This document shows, piece after piece, positions 17,048-25,554 of a DNA stretch of 37,368 nt. Every line of letters starts with the position of its first letter. Position 1 is the first letter of the stretch. The DNA comes from Solobacterium sp. (GTDB lineage: Bacteria; Bacillota_I; Bacilli_A; Erysipelotrichales; Erysipelotrichaceae): assembly GCA_022486705.1 (NCBI GenBank), contig JAKVKC010000023.1, positions 1-37,368 on the forward strand, given 5' to 3'. The notes beneath the pieces were generated by a model. That model had not been told where the DNA came from. It saw only the letters and a list, made by a program, of their open reading frames with translations, and did not search any database. Both the position numbers and the translations under genes were made by a program.

Positions 17048-17075
17048 ACTTTACTCTCAGGAATCTTGATGTCAA
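17048..17075 (-). promoter_or_regulatory. Promoter of the metQNI T-box transcript
   Basis: On the minus strand a perfect -35 TTGACA (17075-17070) is followed after 16 bases by TAAAGT (17053-17048). The predicted start near 17041 matches the 5' end of T-box stem I. Confidence 0.7.
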
Positions 17076-17128
17076 TCATTTTTTCATAAAAAGTTAAAAT
17101 ATTTCCGAAATTTTTTCTGTAAATATTT

Positions 17129-18337
17129 TCAGGACTTTGCCTGCTGGATCAGTTCCAGCATATTCTTTTCCGGTACGTAACCTGGAATATACCCAAGCAT
17201 ACTGCCGTCCGGCTTATAGAAGAAACTGGTCGGATAGCCCGAGATCTTATACTGATTGGTCACCTTCAGATCGTTATCATAAACGATCTTCATCGTATAG
17301 CCCTTCTGCTTCATATAATTCTCAATATATGCTGTGTCTCCTTCGCCATTGACGCCAGGGGCAGCCACCAATAGGATCTGCACATCCGGATCACTATCCT
17401 GCACGCTCTGCAGACCAGGCATTTCCTGATTGCAGTACTGGCACCAGGTCCCGAAGAAATTCAGGATCACCGTCTTTCCCTGATAGCTGCTCAGTCTTAC
17501 CGCATTGCCTTCACTGTCCTGCAGGACAAAGTCATATGTCTGGATATCTTTTACAGCAGAGGACGCAGATGCCTCGGCGGAAGCAGATGATTCTGCGGAA
17601 GCGGACGGTTCAGCGGTCTCAGAGGCCGCAGAGGAGCCTGCAGAGGAGATCGAAGCATTGTATGTCTGCACTGCCTGTCCCAGTGTCCAGATGCCCATGC
17701 CTAAGACCACAAGTCCGGCAATGACGCCGGTATACTTTACTGCTTTCTTATACTTCTGCAGAAGATTCAGCACTTCGCCAGTAAAGAGGCCCAGCAGCAG
17801 AAAGATCACAATGAATCCCAAAGCATAGGATGCTATATAGATCCAGCCCATGTACGCTGAATCCGCTGAGGCTGCTTTAACGATGGCCTGTGCCAGCAGA
17901 GGCCCAACGCATGGCGACCAGGCAAAAGAGAAAAAGAAGCCCATCAAAGCAGCTTTCAGGAAGCTCATGCCGCCGGATACATTCATAGCATGCAGATGTG
18001 TTCCATTCAGGAACGGCAGCGATATCACATGCAGCGATACCAAGGCAAAGAAGACCAGAAGAATGCCGCTGATCAGCTGAAAGATCAATGTATTTTCAAC
18101 AAAGAAAGTATGCAGTGCCGTGCTTCCCAAAGCAGCGATCACAAAGACCATGCAGATGCCAAGCACAAAGCCCATCGTCAGATAAAGCGTCCTGCCGCGG
18201 CGATATGTCACTGTACCATCTTCTGCTGTCACCTTTGCATCCTGTGTCAGATAGCCGATATACAGCGGCACCAGTGGCAGTACGCATGGTGAGAAAAAAG
18301 AAAGAAGTCCTTCAAGAAATAAGCTCAATATGTTCAT
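17129..18337 (-). CDS. CcdA-type thiol transporter fused to a thioredoxin domain
   Basis: With the start at ATG 18337 the protein has 402 residues. The first 220 or so form a DsbD/CcdA membrane domain of about six helices with the two redox cysteines in FFSPCVLPLVPLYIGYL and FAWSPCVGPLLAQ. A Ser/Ala/Glu-rich linker of about 40 residues follows, then a TlpA-like thioredoxin domain with active site GTWCQYCNQEMPG and the cis-proline region ISGYPTSFF. CcdA carries electrons from cytoplasmic thioredoxin to an outer thiol partner; here the partner is covalently attached. The target could be disulfide isomerisation or methionine sulfoxide reduction. Frame extension upstream to 18409 runs into promoter sequence. 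No SD is visible. Confidence 0.9.
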   Translation of the reverse strand: MNILSLFLEGLLSFFSPCVLPLVPLYIGYLTQDAKVTAEDGTVTYRRGRTLYLTMGFVLGICMVFVIAALGSTALHTFFVENTLIFQLISGILLVFFALVSLHVISLPFLNGTHLHAMNVSGGMSFLKAALMGFFFSFAWSPCVGPLLAQAIVKAASADSAYMGWIYIASYALGFIVIFLLLGLFTGEVLNLLQKYKKAVKYTGVIAGLVVLGMGIWTLGQAVQTYNASISSAGSSAASETAEPSASAESSASAEASASSAVKDIQTYDFVLQDSEGNAVRLSSYQGKTVILNFFGTWCQYCNQEMPGLQSVQDSDPDVQILLVAAPGVNGEGDTAYIENYMKQKGYTMKIVYDNDLKVTNQYKISGYPTSFFYKPDGSMLGYIPGYVPEKNMLELIQQAKS

Positions 18338-18343
18338 ACATGC

Positions 18344-18371
18344 ATCATACAGGAATCTTTTTCCGTGTAAA
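18344..18371 (-). promoter_or_regulatory. Promoter six bases before the CcdA-fusion ATG
   Basis: On the minus strand TTTACA (18371-18366) and TATGAT (18349-18344) are 16 bases apart, and the ATG begins 6 bases after the -10. There is no room for an SD, and none is seen further up at a useful distance. This is the best-defined leaderless candidate in the window. Confidence 0.6.
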
Positions 18372-18390
18372 GCAGAATGCCTTGCAAAGA

Positions 18391-18406
18391 AAAAGCGATG
18401 ATCGCT
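18391..18406 (-). terminator. Short terminator after uppP
   Basis: On the minus strand AGCGAT-C-ATCGCT is followed by TTTTTCTTTG. The stem is short (the central pairs must open for a loop). It lies just after the uppP stop and before the next promoter. Confidence 0.6.
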
Positions 18407-18419
18407 CACCGCCTATATT

Positions 18420-19265
18420 TTATCCAAGCAGTCCAACTGCTCCGAAGATCAGAACAATAATGCCCAAGGCAATCCTATAGTAGCCAAAGACCTTGAAATC
18501 ATGCTTGCGAATATAGTTCATCAGATATCTGATTGCTACGATCGATACTGCAAAAGCAGTGATCATACCGACCAGCAGAACAATAATGCCAGCAGCCGTG
18601 AAAGCCATCTTTGCCTTGATGATCTTCAGCAAACTTGCACCGAACATCACCGGGATCGACATATAGAAAGAGAATTCTGCTGCTGCCGAACGGCTGAAGC
18701 CAAGCATCGTTCCGCCAAAGATCGTAGCACCGGAACGCGATGTGCCTGGAATCAGTGCAAGCACTTGGAACATGCCCATTTCAAAGGCATTCTTTGCATT
18801 GATCTGATGCACTGCTTCAATAGCATAATTGCGCTGCCGATTCTCCATCCATATAAACAGAATGCCATAGATGATCAAGGTGCATGCAATGACAAACGGT
18901 GTGCTCATCTTTGCATCGATCCAGTCATTCAGCACCAAGCCAATAACAGCAGCCGGTACAGTGGCAATCAGGATCATGATCCAAGTACGATAGATCTGTC
19001 TCTTCTTCTGCGGTTTCAATGCTTTGGAGAATGGATTCAGTTTTTTCCAATACAGCAGGAGGACCGCAAGGATCGAGCCAAACTGAATGACGACTTTATA
19101 CATATTCCAGAATTCCGTATTGGATGCCGCATCCGAGAACAGCTGGATCGGCATGAACTGCTCCATCAGGATCAGATGCCCGGTAGATGAGATCGGAAGC
19201 CACTCGGTAATACCCTGCACAATGCCAAAGAGCACTGATTTTAATATATTTAGTAATAGATCCAT
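18420..19265 (-). CDS. uppP: Undecaprenyl-diphosphate phosphatase (BacA type)
   Basis: The 281-residue membrane enzyme recycles undecaprenyl diphosphate to the monophosphate carrier for wall synthesis and gives bacitracin tolerance. Motif 1 is GIVQGITEWLPISSTGHLIL with the catalytic glutamate and serine/histidine; motif 2 is LIPGTSRSGATI with the arginine. About eight hydrophobic helices are visible. The frame starts with AAGGGA upstream of ATG 19265 and an extended -10 promoter. It is a single-gene unit between the maltodextrin operon and the CcdA fusion. Confidence 0.97.
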   Translation of the reverse strand: MDLLLNILKSVLFGIVQGITEWLPISSTGHLILMEQFMPIQLFSDAASNTEFWNMYKVVIQFGSILAVLLLYWKKLNPFSKALKPQKKRQIYRTWIMILIATVPAAVIGLVLNDWIDAKMSTPFVIACTLIIYGILFIWMENRQRNYAIEAVHQINAKNAFEMGMFQVLALIPGTSRSGATIFGGTMLGFSRSAAAEFSFYMSIPVMFGASLLKIIKAKMAFTAAGIIVLLVGMITAFAVSIVAIRYLMNYIRKHDFKVFGYYRIALGIIVLIFGAVGLLG

Positions 19266-19293
19266 ATTTTTATTCCCTTCAATGAACGGAGAT

Positions 19294-19302
19294 ATTATAC
19301 CA
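19294..19302 (-). promoter_or_regulatory. Extended -10 promoter of uppP
   Basis: TGGTATAAT on the minus strand combines the TGn extension with a perfect -10. No good -35 lies upstream, where the malQ terminator sits. The predicted leader of about 20 bases contains the uppP ribosome site. Confidence 0.6.
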
Positions 19303-19315
19303 TGGTTTTCCCATA

Positions 19316-19343
19316 CAAAAAGCTCCGATCCATGTCAGAGCTT
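19316..19343 (-). terminator. Terminator of the maltodextrin operon at malQ
   Basis: On the minus strand AAGCTCTGA pairs with TCGGAGCTT (one wobble) over a small loop, followed by TTTTTGTATG. The malQ stop codon lies within the hairpin. Confidence 0.7.
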
Positions 19344-20792
19344 CCTTGCTGTGCGATGAGAATGTTCCAGTGCCTGCCGTATGCATGGCACTTCTTCCGC
19401 AAACCTTGACAGATCATTCATGCACCATGTCCAGTTCGGGGCACCGACCGTTCCCGGCAGATTCAATCTCGCTTCATTTCCTAAATGCAGCCAATCGCTC
19501 ATCGGAATGATGACCATGTCTGCTTTTGAATCTAAAGAATAATCAATGATATCTCTGACAAAGCTATGCTTGTGGTAGCCATGCTTCCAGAGGTATTTCC
19601 GCATTGCTCTCTGCTCCGTACGCGGCTTGTCGCAATACCATCCATAGATCGGCGCATTGTCATGTGTCCCAGTATATACAAGCAGATGTGTGCGATCCTC
19701 TTTCATTCCTTTTGGATCAAAAGAGAACTGGATCACGCGCATGCCGCGAAAAGCATAATGATCACGCAGTTCCAATACCTGCGCCCGCAGGTCCCCAAGA
19801 TCTTCTGCCACGATCTGCAGATCCGGTTCTTTCTTGAACAGTTCATCGAACAGTTCATATCCAGGTGCTTCCACCCACTCACCATCCAACGCTGTCGGAC
19901 AGGATGCCTTGATCTTCCAGTATGTATCAAAAGCACGAAAGTGATCGACCCTCACCTGGTCGAACAGACGTTCCGTATATGACAATCGTTCGATCCAGAA
20001 CGAGAAGGAATCCTTTTTCATATAGTCCCAATCATAGATCGGATTTCCCCAGCGCTGACCTGTAGCCGAAAAATAATCAGGCGGCACGCCCGCAATAAAT
20101 GTAGGACGTCCCTTTTCATCTAAAAGAAAGTTCTGCCTTGAGGCCCATACATCTGCACTGTCAATACCGACATAGAATGGCAGATCGCCCATGATCTCGA
20201 TACCGCGGTCATTGGCATACTGCTTCAGATCCTTCCACTGCAGGAACAGCTCATACTGCACAAAGACCTGGTACAGGATCTCATCCTGATATGGTTTGAG
20301 ATCAGCGTTCTGTCTGACTGGCTGATCGCGGTACAGCGGTTTCCATTCATTCCAGCATTTCATATCATTCAGCTGTTTGAACGTCATATAAATGGCATAG
20401 CTGCGGATCCATTCCTGATAGGCAAAGATGCTGAAATTCTGATCCGGCACAAAGTTCTGATAAGCTTGGCGCAGAAAGGTCTCTTTATACTGCCGCACTT
20501 CTTCATAATCGATACATTTGCTGTGCCGATGAAAAGACGGCACTTTCTTTTTTAACAGTCCCTGTTCTTCTAAAAGATCCAAAGACAGGTACAGCGGATC
20601 CATCGCATAGCTTGAATAAGGCTGGTATGGTGAATTGCCATATCCCAGCGGATTCAGCGGAAGAATCTGCCATATGGAAAATCCTGCCTTTGAGGCAAGA
20701 TCAATAAAATGATATGTCTCATGTCCAAAGGTGCCGATTCCATGTCTTCCCGGAAGCGACGCAACGGGCATCAGTATTCCTGCTTTTCTCAT
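19335..20792 (-). CDS. malQ: 4-alpha-glucanotransferase (GH77 amylomaltase)
   Basis: MalQ transfers glucan units between maltodextrins, releasing glucose and making longer chains for GlgP. The 485-residue length is typical of bacterial amylomaltase. The start has SLPGRHGIGTFG and LPLNPLGYGNSPYQP, both diagnostic. Catalytic residues are D283 (QVRVDHFRAFDTYW), E330 (IVAEDLGDL) and D378 (YTGTHDNAP); the acceptor loop FIAGVPPDYFSATGQRWGNP is present. The ribosome site is modest (GTGGA). It is the last gene of the operon, 66 bases after the GH13 gene, and its C-terminus overlaps the terminator. Confidence 0.97.
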   Translation of the reverse strand: MRKAGILMPVASLPGRHGIGTFGHETYHFIDLASKAGFSIWQILPLNPLGYGNSPYQPYSSYAMDPLYLSLDLLEEQGLLKKKVPSFHRHSKCIDYEEVRQYKETFLRQAYQNFVPDQNFSIFAYQEWIRSYAIYMTFKQLNDMKCWNEWKPLYRDQPVRQNADLKPYQDEILYQVFVQYELFLQWKDLKQYANDRGIEIMGDLPFYVGIDSADVWASRQNFLLDEKGRPTFIAGVPPDYFSATGQRWGNPIYDWDYMKKDSFSFWIERLSYTERLFDQVRVDHFRAFDTYWKIKASCPTALDGEWVEAPGYELFDELFKKEPDLQIVAEDLGDLRAQVLELRDHYAFRGMRVIQFSFDPKGMKEDRTHLLVYTGTHDNAPIYGWYCDKPRTEQRAMRKYLWKHGYHKHSFVRDIIDYSLDSKADMVIIPMSDWLHLGNEARLNLPGTVGAPNWTWCMNDLSRFAEEVPCIRQALEHSHRTARKL

Positions 20793-20858
20793 ATCTTATC
20801 CACTTTCAAATACTAATCTAGTATAACTTGCGTATGTTTCATTTACCATTGCTGCCGA

Positions 20859-22397
20859 TCATTTCAATACAGCAAACGATCCGCTGCCAAGCTTCAATTC
20901 ATCTTCCTGCACTTCTGCTTCATGGATCGTGTATATGATCTTTTTCCCCTGCAGGGCAGGATCCTTTACGTTTGCTTCATGATTGGAAGCATTGACGGCA
21001 CAGATCATATTTCCTCTTCGATACACAAAGACCTGATGATCTGCATCAATCACATCAAACAAAGCATCGGCCTGCAGATCTTCATTTGCATGGCGCAGCG
21101 CAATGATCTGCTTTGTCACATTGAATAAGGATGCTGGATCATGGCTCTGATCTGCCAATGTCGGTACATTTGCATCGCTGTCCTGCGCGATATACACCTG
21201 ATCCATTTCCGCGCTTGAGAAGCCATAATTCTTCTGATGATTCCACTGCATCGGTGTACGAGATCCCGTACGATGATAGCCGCCCTCGACACTTGCGAGA
21301 TCAAGATACTTCATTCCGATCTCATCGCCATAGTATAAGAACGGTACGCCAGGCATGGTAAAGAGAAATGCATAAGCAAGCTTCAGTTCTTCTGCCGACA
21401 GTGTTCTTGATGCCCGGGGCGTATCATGGTTGCATGTAAACATCGATATATACCCATGTTCCTTGATGGCATTGTACTTCGGCAGATAGTCCATCAGAAA
21501 GCGATTGATATCGCCATGTCCTTCGCGGCGAAAAAAACTGTTATCTGCTTCATTGCATTCATAATCCCGCAGAAGTGTATTGTATCCATTGTGATGATGA
21601 TCAAGATAGAAATCCATATGGAAACCAGCCAGGTTGATTGCACTGGTCGGATTCGACCATTCTGATACAATGGCCGCATGCGGGTATTCACTGTCCAGCA
21701 TCTGCCGAATATTCTGCCATACAGCAGCAGTTGCATGTTTCTGCTCATCGTCATTCTTTACCAGACTGTCTGCCATATCGCAGCGAAACCCATCGCAGCC
21801 ATGGTCCAGCCAAAAGCGCATGATATCCTTCATTGCCTCTCTGGTAGAGACCGCCTCTGGCGAATCCGCGGCACTCTGCCACGGTGCCGTACGAAGGCCC
21901 CAGCCATAATTCAATGCCGGCTGCGAGATAAAGAAATTCAGCATATAGACACCGCTGCGCGGTGCATTGCCTGATACATAAGGATGATCCGCAATGCCTT
22001 CAAAAGCATCTGACGTCCATACATACCGCTTTGCATACGCATTCACATCATCTTTCTTTGACTGCTGGAACCATGCATGCTCATCCGAAGTATGTCCCGG
22101 CACCAGATCCATCAGCACATGCATCTTGCGCGCATGCGCTTCCGCAAAGAAGTGATAGAGATCTTCATTTGTTCCATATCTTTCGGCAACCTTGCAGTAA
22201 TCTCTGACATCATATCCAGCATCTCTGAAAGGAGAATCATAAACCGGATTCAGCCAGATTGCATTGCATCCTAGATCATGAATATAATCCAGCTTTTCTG
22301 TCATGCCCGGAATATCACCGATGCCATCGCCATTGCTGTCGCAGAACGACTGTGGGTAGATCTCATAAAATACTGCATCTTTCAGCCACTTTACCAT
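20859..22397 (-). CDS. GH13 alpha-glucosidase / oligo-glucosidase
   Basis: This 512-residue alpha-amylase-family enzyme begins with DAVFYEIYPQSFCDSNGDGI, typical of cytoplasmic GH13 glucosidases (no signal peptide). Catalytic residues are D207 in DGFRCDMADSLV, E246 in IVSEWSNP and H324-D325 in TCNHDTPR. The calcium-loop DSNGDGIGD fits the oligo-1,6-glucosidase/neopullulanase side of the family. Its nucleophile motif (RCDMA) differs from the common RxDVI, so exact specificity is open; hydrolysis of short maltodextrins is likely from context. It starts 4 bases after the HAD stop, with GAGGG as ribosome site, within the mal operon. Confidence 0.88.
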   Translation of the reverse strand: MVKWLKDAVFYEIYPQSFCDSNGDGIGDIPGMTEKLDYIHDLGCNAIWLNPVYDSPFRDAGYDVRDYCKVAERYGTNEDLYHFFAEAHARKMHVLMDLVPGHTSDEHAWFQQSKKDDVNAYAKRYVWTSDAFEGIADHPYVSGNAPRSGVYMLNFFISQPALNYGWGLRTAPWQSAADSPEAVSTREAMKDIMRFWLDHGCDGFRCDMADSLVKNDDEQKHATAAVWQNIRQMLDSEYPHAAIVSEWSNPTSAINLAGFHMDFYLDHHHNGYNTLLRDYECNEADNSFFRREGHGDINRFLMDYLPKYNAIKEHGYISMFTCNHDTPRASRTLSAEELKLAYAFLFTMPGVPFLYYGDEIGMKYLDLASVEGGYHRTGSRTPMQWNHQKNYGFSSAEMDQVYIAQDSDANVPTLADQSHDPASLFNVTKQIIALRHANEDLQADALFDVIDADHQVFVYRRGNMICAVNASNHEANVKDPALQGKKIIYTIHEAEVQEDELKLGSGSFAVLK

Positions 22398-22401
22398 ACT
22401 G

Positions 22402-23175
22402 TTATACCCTCAGGATCTTTCTAATATCACCATCTGCTATGGTATAAGGCATCCATACAGAATGTCCCTTCACAGCAGCACTGATCATTTCATTTCTTTC
22501 TTTTTCGGTATGCTTTGCAGTATCAAGAAAAATAGAATGCATCTGATTGCTTACCGCTGAAGCAATATCACTTTGACAGTCATTCCCAATCATGACACTG
22601 TCTTCTTTCTTCAGTCTTTCTTGATTCAGCAATTCTGCTAAAAATTCCGGCTCTGGTTTTTTCATACGATAATCCGATGAAATATAAACACCATCTGCAT
22701 ACGGCAGAATACCGCTCTGTTCCATTTCCGGCATCGTAAATATCCTCTGTGCATTTGAGAGAATAAAAATACGGCGTCCAAGACGTTTCAGTCTTTTCAG
22801 TACTTGGATCGTATAGGGATACGTTTTCAGCTTGGTCCGTGAAAGTATACGGAAAGTATTTGCCATGCCATATGCCCATTCATTCATATCCAGGATCGTA
22901 TGCTGGACCTGGTGGTATTTCGGTGCATGTTTCAGCAGACAGATAAAGATCTTTGCCAGATCAATTTCCGCATAAGATATATTCATTTCACACTGCAGCG
23001 CATCTTCCGCATCTTCGCACTGTTCATGAAATGCAAGTTTCAGCTGTTCCGGTTCATAATCTGCACCATACACTGAATACAGTTCCGTCATCTGCTTCCA
23101 CAAAGCAGATCTTTCTTCATCTGTATGAATATCGACCAAGGTACCGTAGAAATCAAAGATATAGTTCTGATACAT
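22402..23175 (-). CDS. HAD superfamily hydrolase
   Basis: The 257-residue protein has motif I at the start (IFDFYGTLVDIHTDEE, nucleophile and acid aspartates), motif II in IFILSNAQ, the lysine of motif III near MKKPEPEFLAELL, and motif IV in SVMIGNDCQSDIASA. A helical cap lies between motifs I and II. It is a cytoplasmic phosphatase or mutase-like enzyme; its place between malG and the GH13 gene suggests a sugar phosphate, but beta-phosphoglucomutase features are not clear. Note DFYGT rather than DxDGT. GAGGAC precedes the ATG. Confidence 0.85.
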   Translation of the reverse strand: MYQNYIFDFYGTLVDIHTDEERSALWKQMTELYSVYGADYEPEQLKLAFHEQCEDAEDALQCEMNISYAEIDLAKIFICLLKHAPKYHQVQHTILDMNEWAYGMANTFRILSRTKLKTYPYTIQVLKRLKRLGRRIFILSNAQRIFTMPEMEQSGILPYADGVYISSDYRMKKPEPEFLAELLNQERLKKEDSVMIGNDCQSDIASAVSNQMHSIFLDTAKHTEKERNEMISAAVKGHSVWMPYTIADGDIRKILRV

Positions 23176-23207
23176 ATGTCCTCATTTTCTTCATAAAGAA
23201 ATGCAAG

Positions 23208-23232
23208 GGCAGATGCAAATACAGCATCTGCC
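23208..23232 (-). other. Hairpin between malG and the HAD gene
   Basis: GGCAGATGC and GCATCTGCC form a perfect 9-bp stem with a 7-base loop. The following minus-strand sequence (CTTGCATTTCTTT) is only weakly T-rich, so it is a partial terminator or an mRNA stabiliser separating transport genes from enzyme genes. Confidence 0.6.
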
Positions 23233-23244
23233 GCAGCATTTAAA

Positions 23245-24132
23245 TTATCCTTTAACAGCGCCAGCCATTCCTTCAACGTAGTATCTCTGCATGAAAATGA
23301 ACAGGATCGCAATCGGAATAGAAACAACAACAGCACCTGCCGCAAAGCACGTGTACCATTCATGAATGTATTCCTTCTGCAGCATATTCCATAGACCGAT
23401 GGCAACAGTGAACTGACTTGCATCTGCCCTGCAGATCACCTTTGCAAAGATAAAGTCGATCCACGGTGCCATGAAAGAAGTCAGTATCGTATAAATAACA
23501 ATCGGTTTTGACAATGGCATGGTCACTTTCGTAAACACCTGCCACAGCGTTGATCCATCAATAATCGCTGCTTCATCTATAGAATGCGGTATCGTATCAA
23601 AGAAGCCCTTGGCTATCTGGAAGTTCATTCCTGCCGATGCCGAATATACTATGATCAAGGCGACTCTGATCCACGATCCTTCTGTCAGGCCCATCGATTT
23701 CAGCAGATAATACTGAGCGACCATGGACATAAAGGCTGGGAACAGACCTAGGATCATCGCAATATTCATATACGGCTTGCGGAATTTAAAGCGCATCCGC
23801 GACAGAGAATAAGAAACAGACAGGACAAAGAACGTCTGGATCACGCAGACAAAGATCGCAATGATGAATGTGTTCATGAACATCTGCGGAAAATTCAGAA
23901 CGTTCCGGTCTGTAAACAGTTTGATATAGTTGTCAAACGTATAGGACTGCGGAAAGAATGTGTTCACATAAGAACCAGGTTCCGCGCGCAGACTGGTCAG
24001 AACGATCCAAACGATCGGCATGACCCAAATAAATGCCAAGACCGCCAGAGCCACGTGCACAAAGAAGTTGCCGACTCTCTTTCTCAAAGGGCGCTTATTC
24101 AATTTTGCTTTTTCATTCTGCATAACAGTCAT
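23245..24132 (-). CDS. malG: Maltodextrin ABC permease, MalG-like
   Basis: The 295-residue protein has six hydrophobic segments and the EAA coupling loop DEAAIIDGSTLWQVFTKV, preceded by the conserved helix PHSI. The N-terminus and length match MalG-type CUT1 permeases. Its ATG overlaps the malF stop as TGATG, with GAGGGGG upstream, so it is coupled to malF. It pairs with MalF to form the channel for maltose or maltodextrin; sugar specificity is inferred from the operon partners. Confidence 0.93.
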   Translation of the reverse strand: MTVMQNEKAKLNKRPLRKRVGNFFVHVALAVLAFIWVMPIVWIVLTSLRAEPGSYVNTFFPQSYTFDNYIKLFTDRNVLNFPQMFMNTFIIAIFVCVIQTFFVLSVSYSLSRMRFKFRKPYMNIAMILGLFPAFMSMVAQYYLLKSMGLTEGSWIRVALIIVYSASAGMNFQIAKGFFDTIPHSIDEAAIIDGSTLWQVFTKVTMPLSKPIVIYTILTSFMAPWIDFIFAKVICRADASQFTVAIGLWNMLQKEYIHEWYTCFAAGAVVVSIPIAILFIFMQRYYVEGMAGAVKG

Positions 24133-25484
24133 CAGTTGAACGCCCCCTCATCTTTATAGGATTTCGAATTGCGATATGTGACCAGTGTAATAACCGACAG
24201 AACAATGAAGGTCATGATGCCGATCACGGCACCGAGGTTGTAATACTGCTGATCGATCGTCAGCTTATACAGCCAGGTAACAAGCAGATCTGTCTGTCCG
24301 GCTGTATCGCCGACATTTGTCGGTCCGCCGCCGGAAAGAAGATAAATAATATTGAAGTTGTTGATGTTGCCGCAGAACTGCGCAATCAGATATGGTGTTG
24401 TGACAAACAGCATATATGGAAGCGTGATCTTGAAGAAGATCCGGATCGGGCCAGCGCCATCCATCTTCGCAGCCTCATAAAGATCGGATGGAATATTCTG
24501 CAGGATGCCAGTCACCTGAAGCATGGTATACGGAATGCCTACCCACAGATTGATGATGATGACCGTGATCCTTGCCCAAGTAGCATTTGTAAAGAAAGGA
24601 AGCGGTTCACTGATCATGCCTGCATTCATCAGAAGAACATTGACAGCCCCTTCCGGCTGCAGCATTGTCCTCATGATCATCAATGAGATGAACTGCGGCA
24701 CAGCAATCGACAGTACAAAGCAGAAGCGCCAGAATGCCTTGCCATGCGTATGTTTGCGGTTGATGACCATGGCTAAGATCATGCCTAAGATATAGTTCAG
24801 GAAAGTCGCAAAGAAGGCCCATACAAGCGTCCATGCAAGCACATGCCAGAACTGCTGACCGATATTGCCATTTAAGTTCAGGACTCTGAATACCTGTGTC
24901 AGTCCATTCCAATCAAACAAAGTCAGATGCGAATCTTCTTTTGAATAATTGGTAAAGGCCATGCAGATCATAAAGACCAAGGGAACAACATTGAAGATCA
25001 GGATGCCCAAGCATGGCAGAGACATCAATGTGATATGAAGATTGCCATCCAGCAGTGATTTCATATCTTCTTTAAATGTCGGAACATGCTGGCCATTCTC
25101 CAATTTCTTCTGGCAGCTGTAGGACTGCTTCATCTGCAGGACCCATAAGACAGCGATGGCCGCGATCACAAAGATCGTTACGACTCCATAGAGAAGGATC
25201 AGCAGGGAATTATCTCCCGTCGCATACTCATAGACGCCTTTTGCTTCATTCCATATTTCGACCTGTTCAGTGTCGCCTAAGGACGGCAGCTGTATCAGCC
25301 GAGCGATGCCTGTATTGGCCATAAAGAAGATAAAGCATATTTCGAGAATGAATACTGCGATGCCCTTTACCTTCTGCTTATGTCCAAACATACCGGCGCC
25401 AAAGAAGACCATGGACAGCCTTGTCCACAGATCTCCTTTTTTTACTGCCTCACCGATCGTATTTTCATTATTGCGTTTTTTCAT
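24132..25484 (-). CDS. malF: Maltodextrin ABC permease, MalF-like
   Basis: I start at ATG 25484, 7 bases after GGAG; an upstream ATG at 25508 lacks a ribosome site. The 450 residues include the extra N-terminal helices of MalF proteins (VKGIAVFILEICFIFFMANT, then LLILLYGVVTIFVIAAIAVL) and the EAA loop YEAAKMDGAGPIRIFFKI. FCGNINNFNIIYLLSGGGP is strongly conserved in MalF. Inner-membrane subunit forming the pathway with MalG and receiving sugar from MalE. No MalK/MsmX ATPase is encoded in the operon. Confidence 0.94.
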   Translation of the reverse strand: MKKRNNENTIGEAVKKGDLWTRLSMVFFGAGMFGHKQKVKGIAVFILEICFIFFMANTGIARLIQLPSLGDTEQVEIWNEAKGVYEYATGDNSLLILLYGVVTIFVIAAIAVLWVLQMKQSYSCQKKLENGQHVPTFKEDMKSLLDGNLHITLMSLPCLGILIFNVVPLVFMICMAFTNYSKEDSHLTLFDWNGLTQVFRVLNLNGNIGQQFWHVLAWTLVWAFFATFLNYILGMILAMVINRKHTHGKAFWRFCFVLSIAVPQFISLMIMRTMLQPEGAVNVLLMNAGMISEPLPFFTNATWARITVIIINLWVGIPYTMLQVTGILQNIPSDLYEAAKMDGAGPIRIFFKITLPYMLFVTTPYLIAQFCGNINNFNIIYLLSGGGPTNVGDTAGQTDLLVTWLYKLTIDQQYYNLGAVIGIMTFIVLSVITLVTYRNSKSYKDEGAFN

Positions 25485-25506
25485 TGCTCTGCTCCTAAGC
25501 GCATAC

Positions 25507-25536
25507 AAGATGCGGCCGGAATTCCAGCCACATCTT
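25507..25536 (-). other. Intercistronic hairpin between malE and malF
   Basis: AAGATGTGGCTGG and CCGGCCGCATCTT flank a central AATT; 15 potential pairs with two G-T wobbles make a very stable stem. No T-run follows. It resembles the metQ-metN hairpin in place and probably protects the malE 3' end, raising binding-protein level over the permeases. Confidence 0.65.
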
Positions 25537-25554
25537 TATGCCGATGCTCAATGA

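Noticed and set aside
18501-19190. Plus-strand open frame of 229 codons opposite uppP
   Set aside because: It is the shadow of the strongly conserved uppP frame; composition is His/Gln-rich and unlike a real protein.
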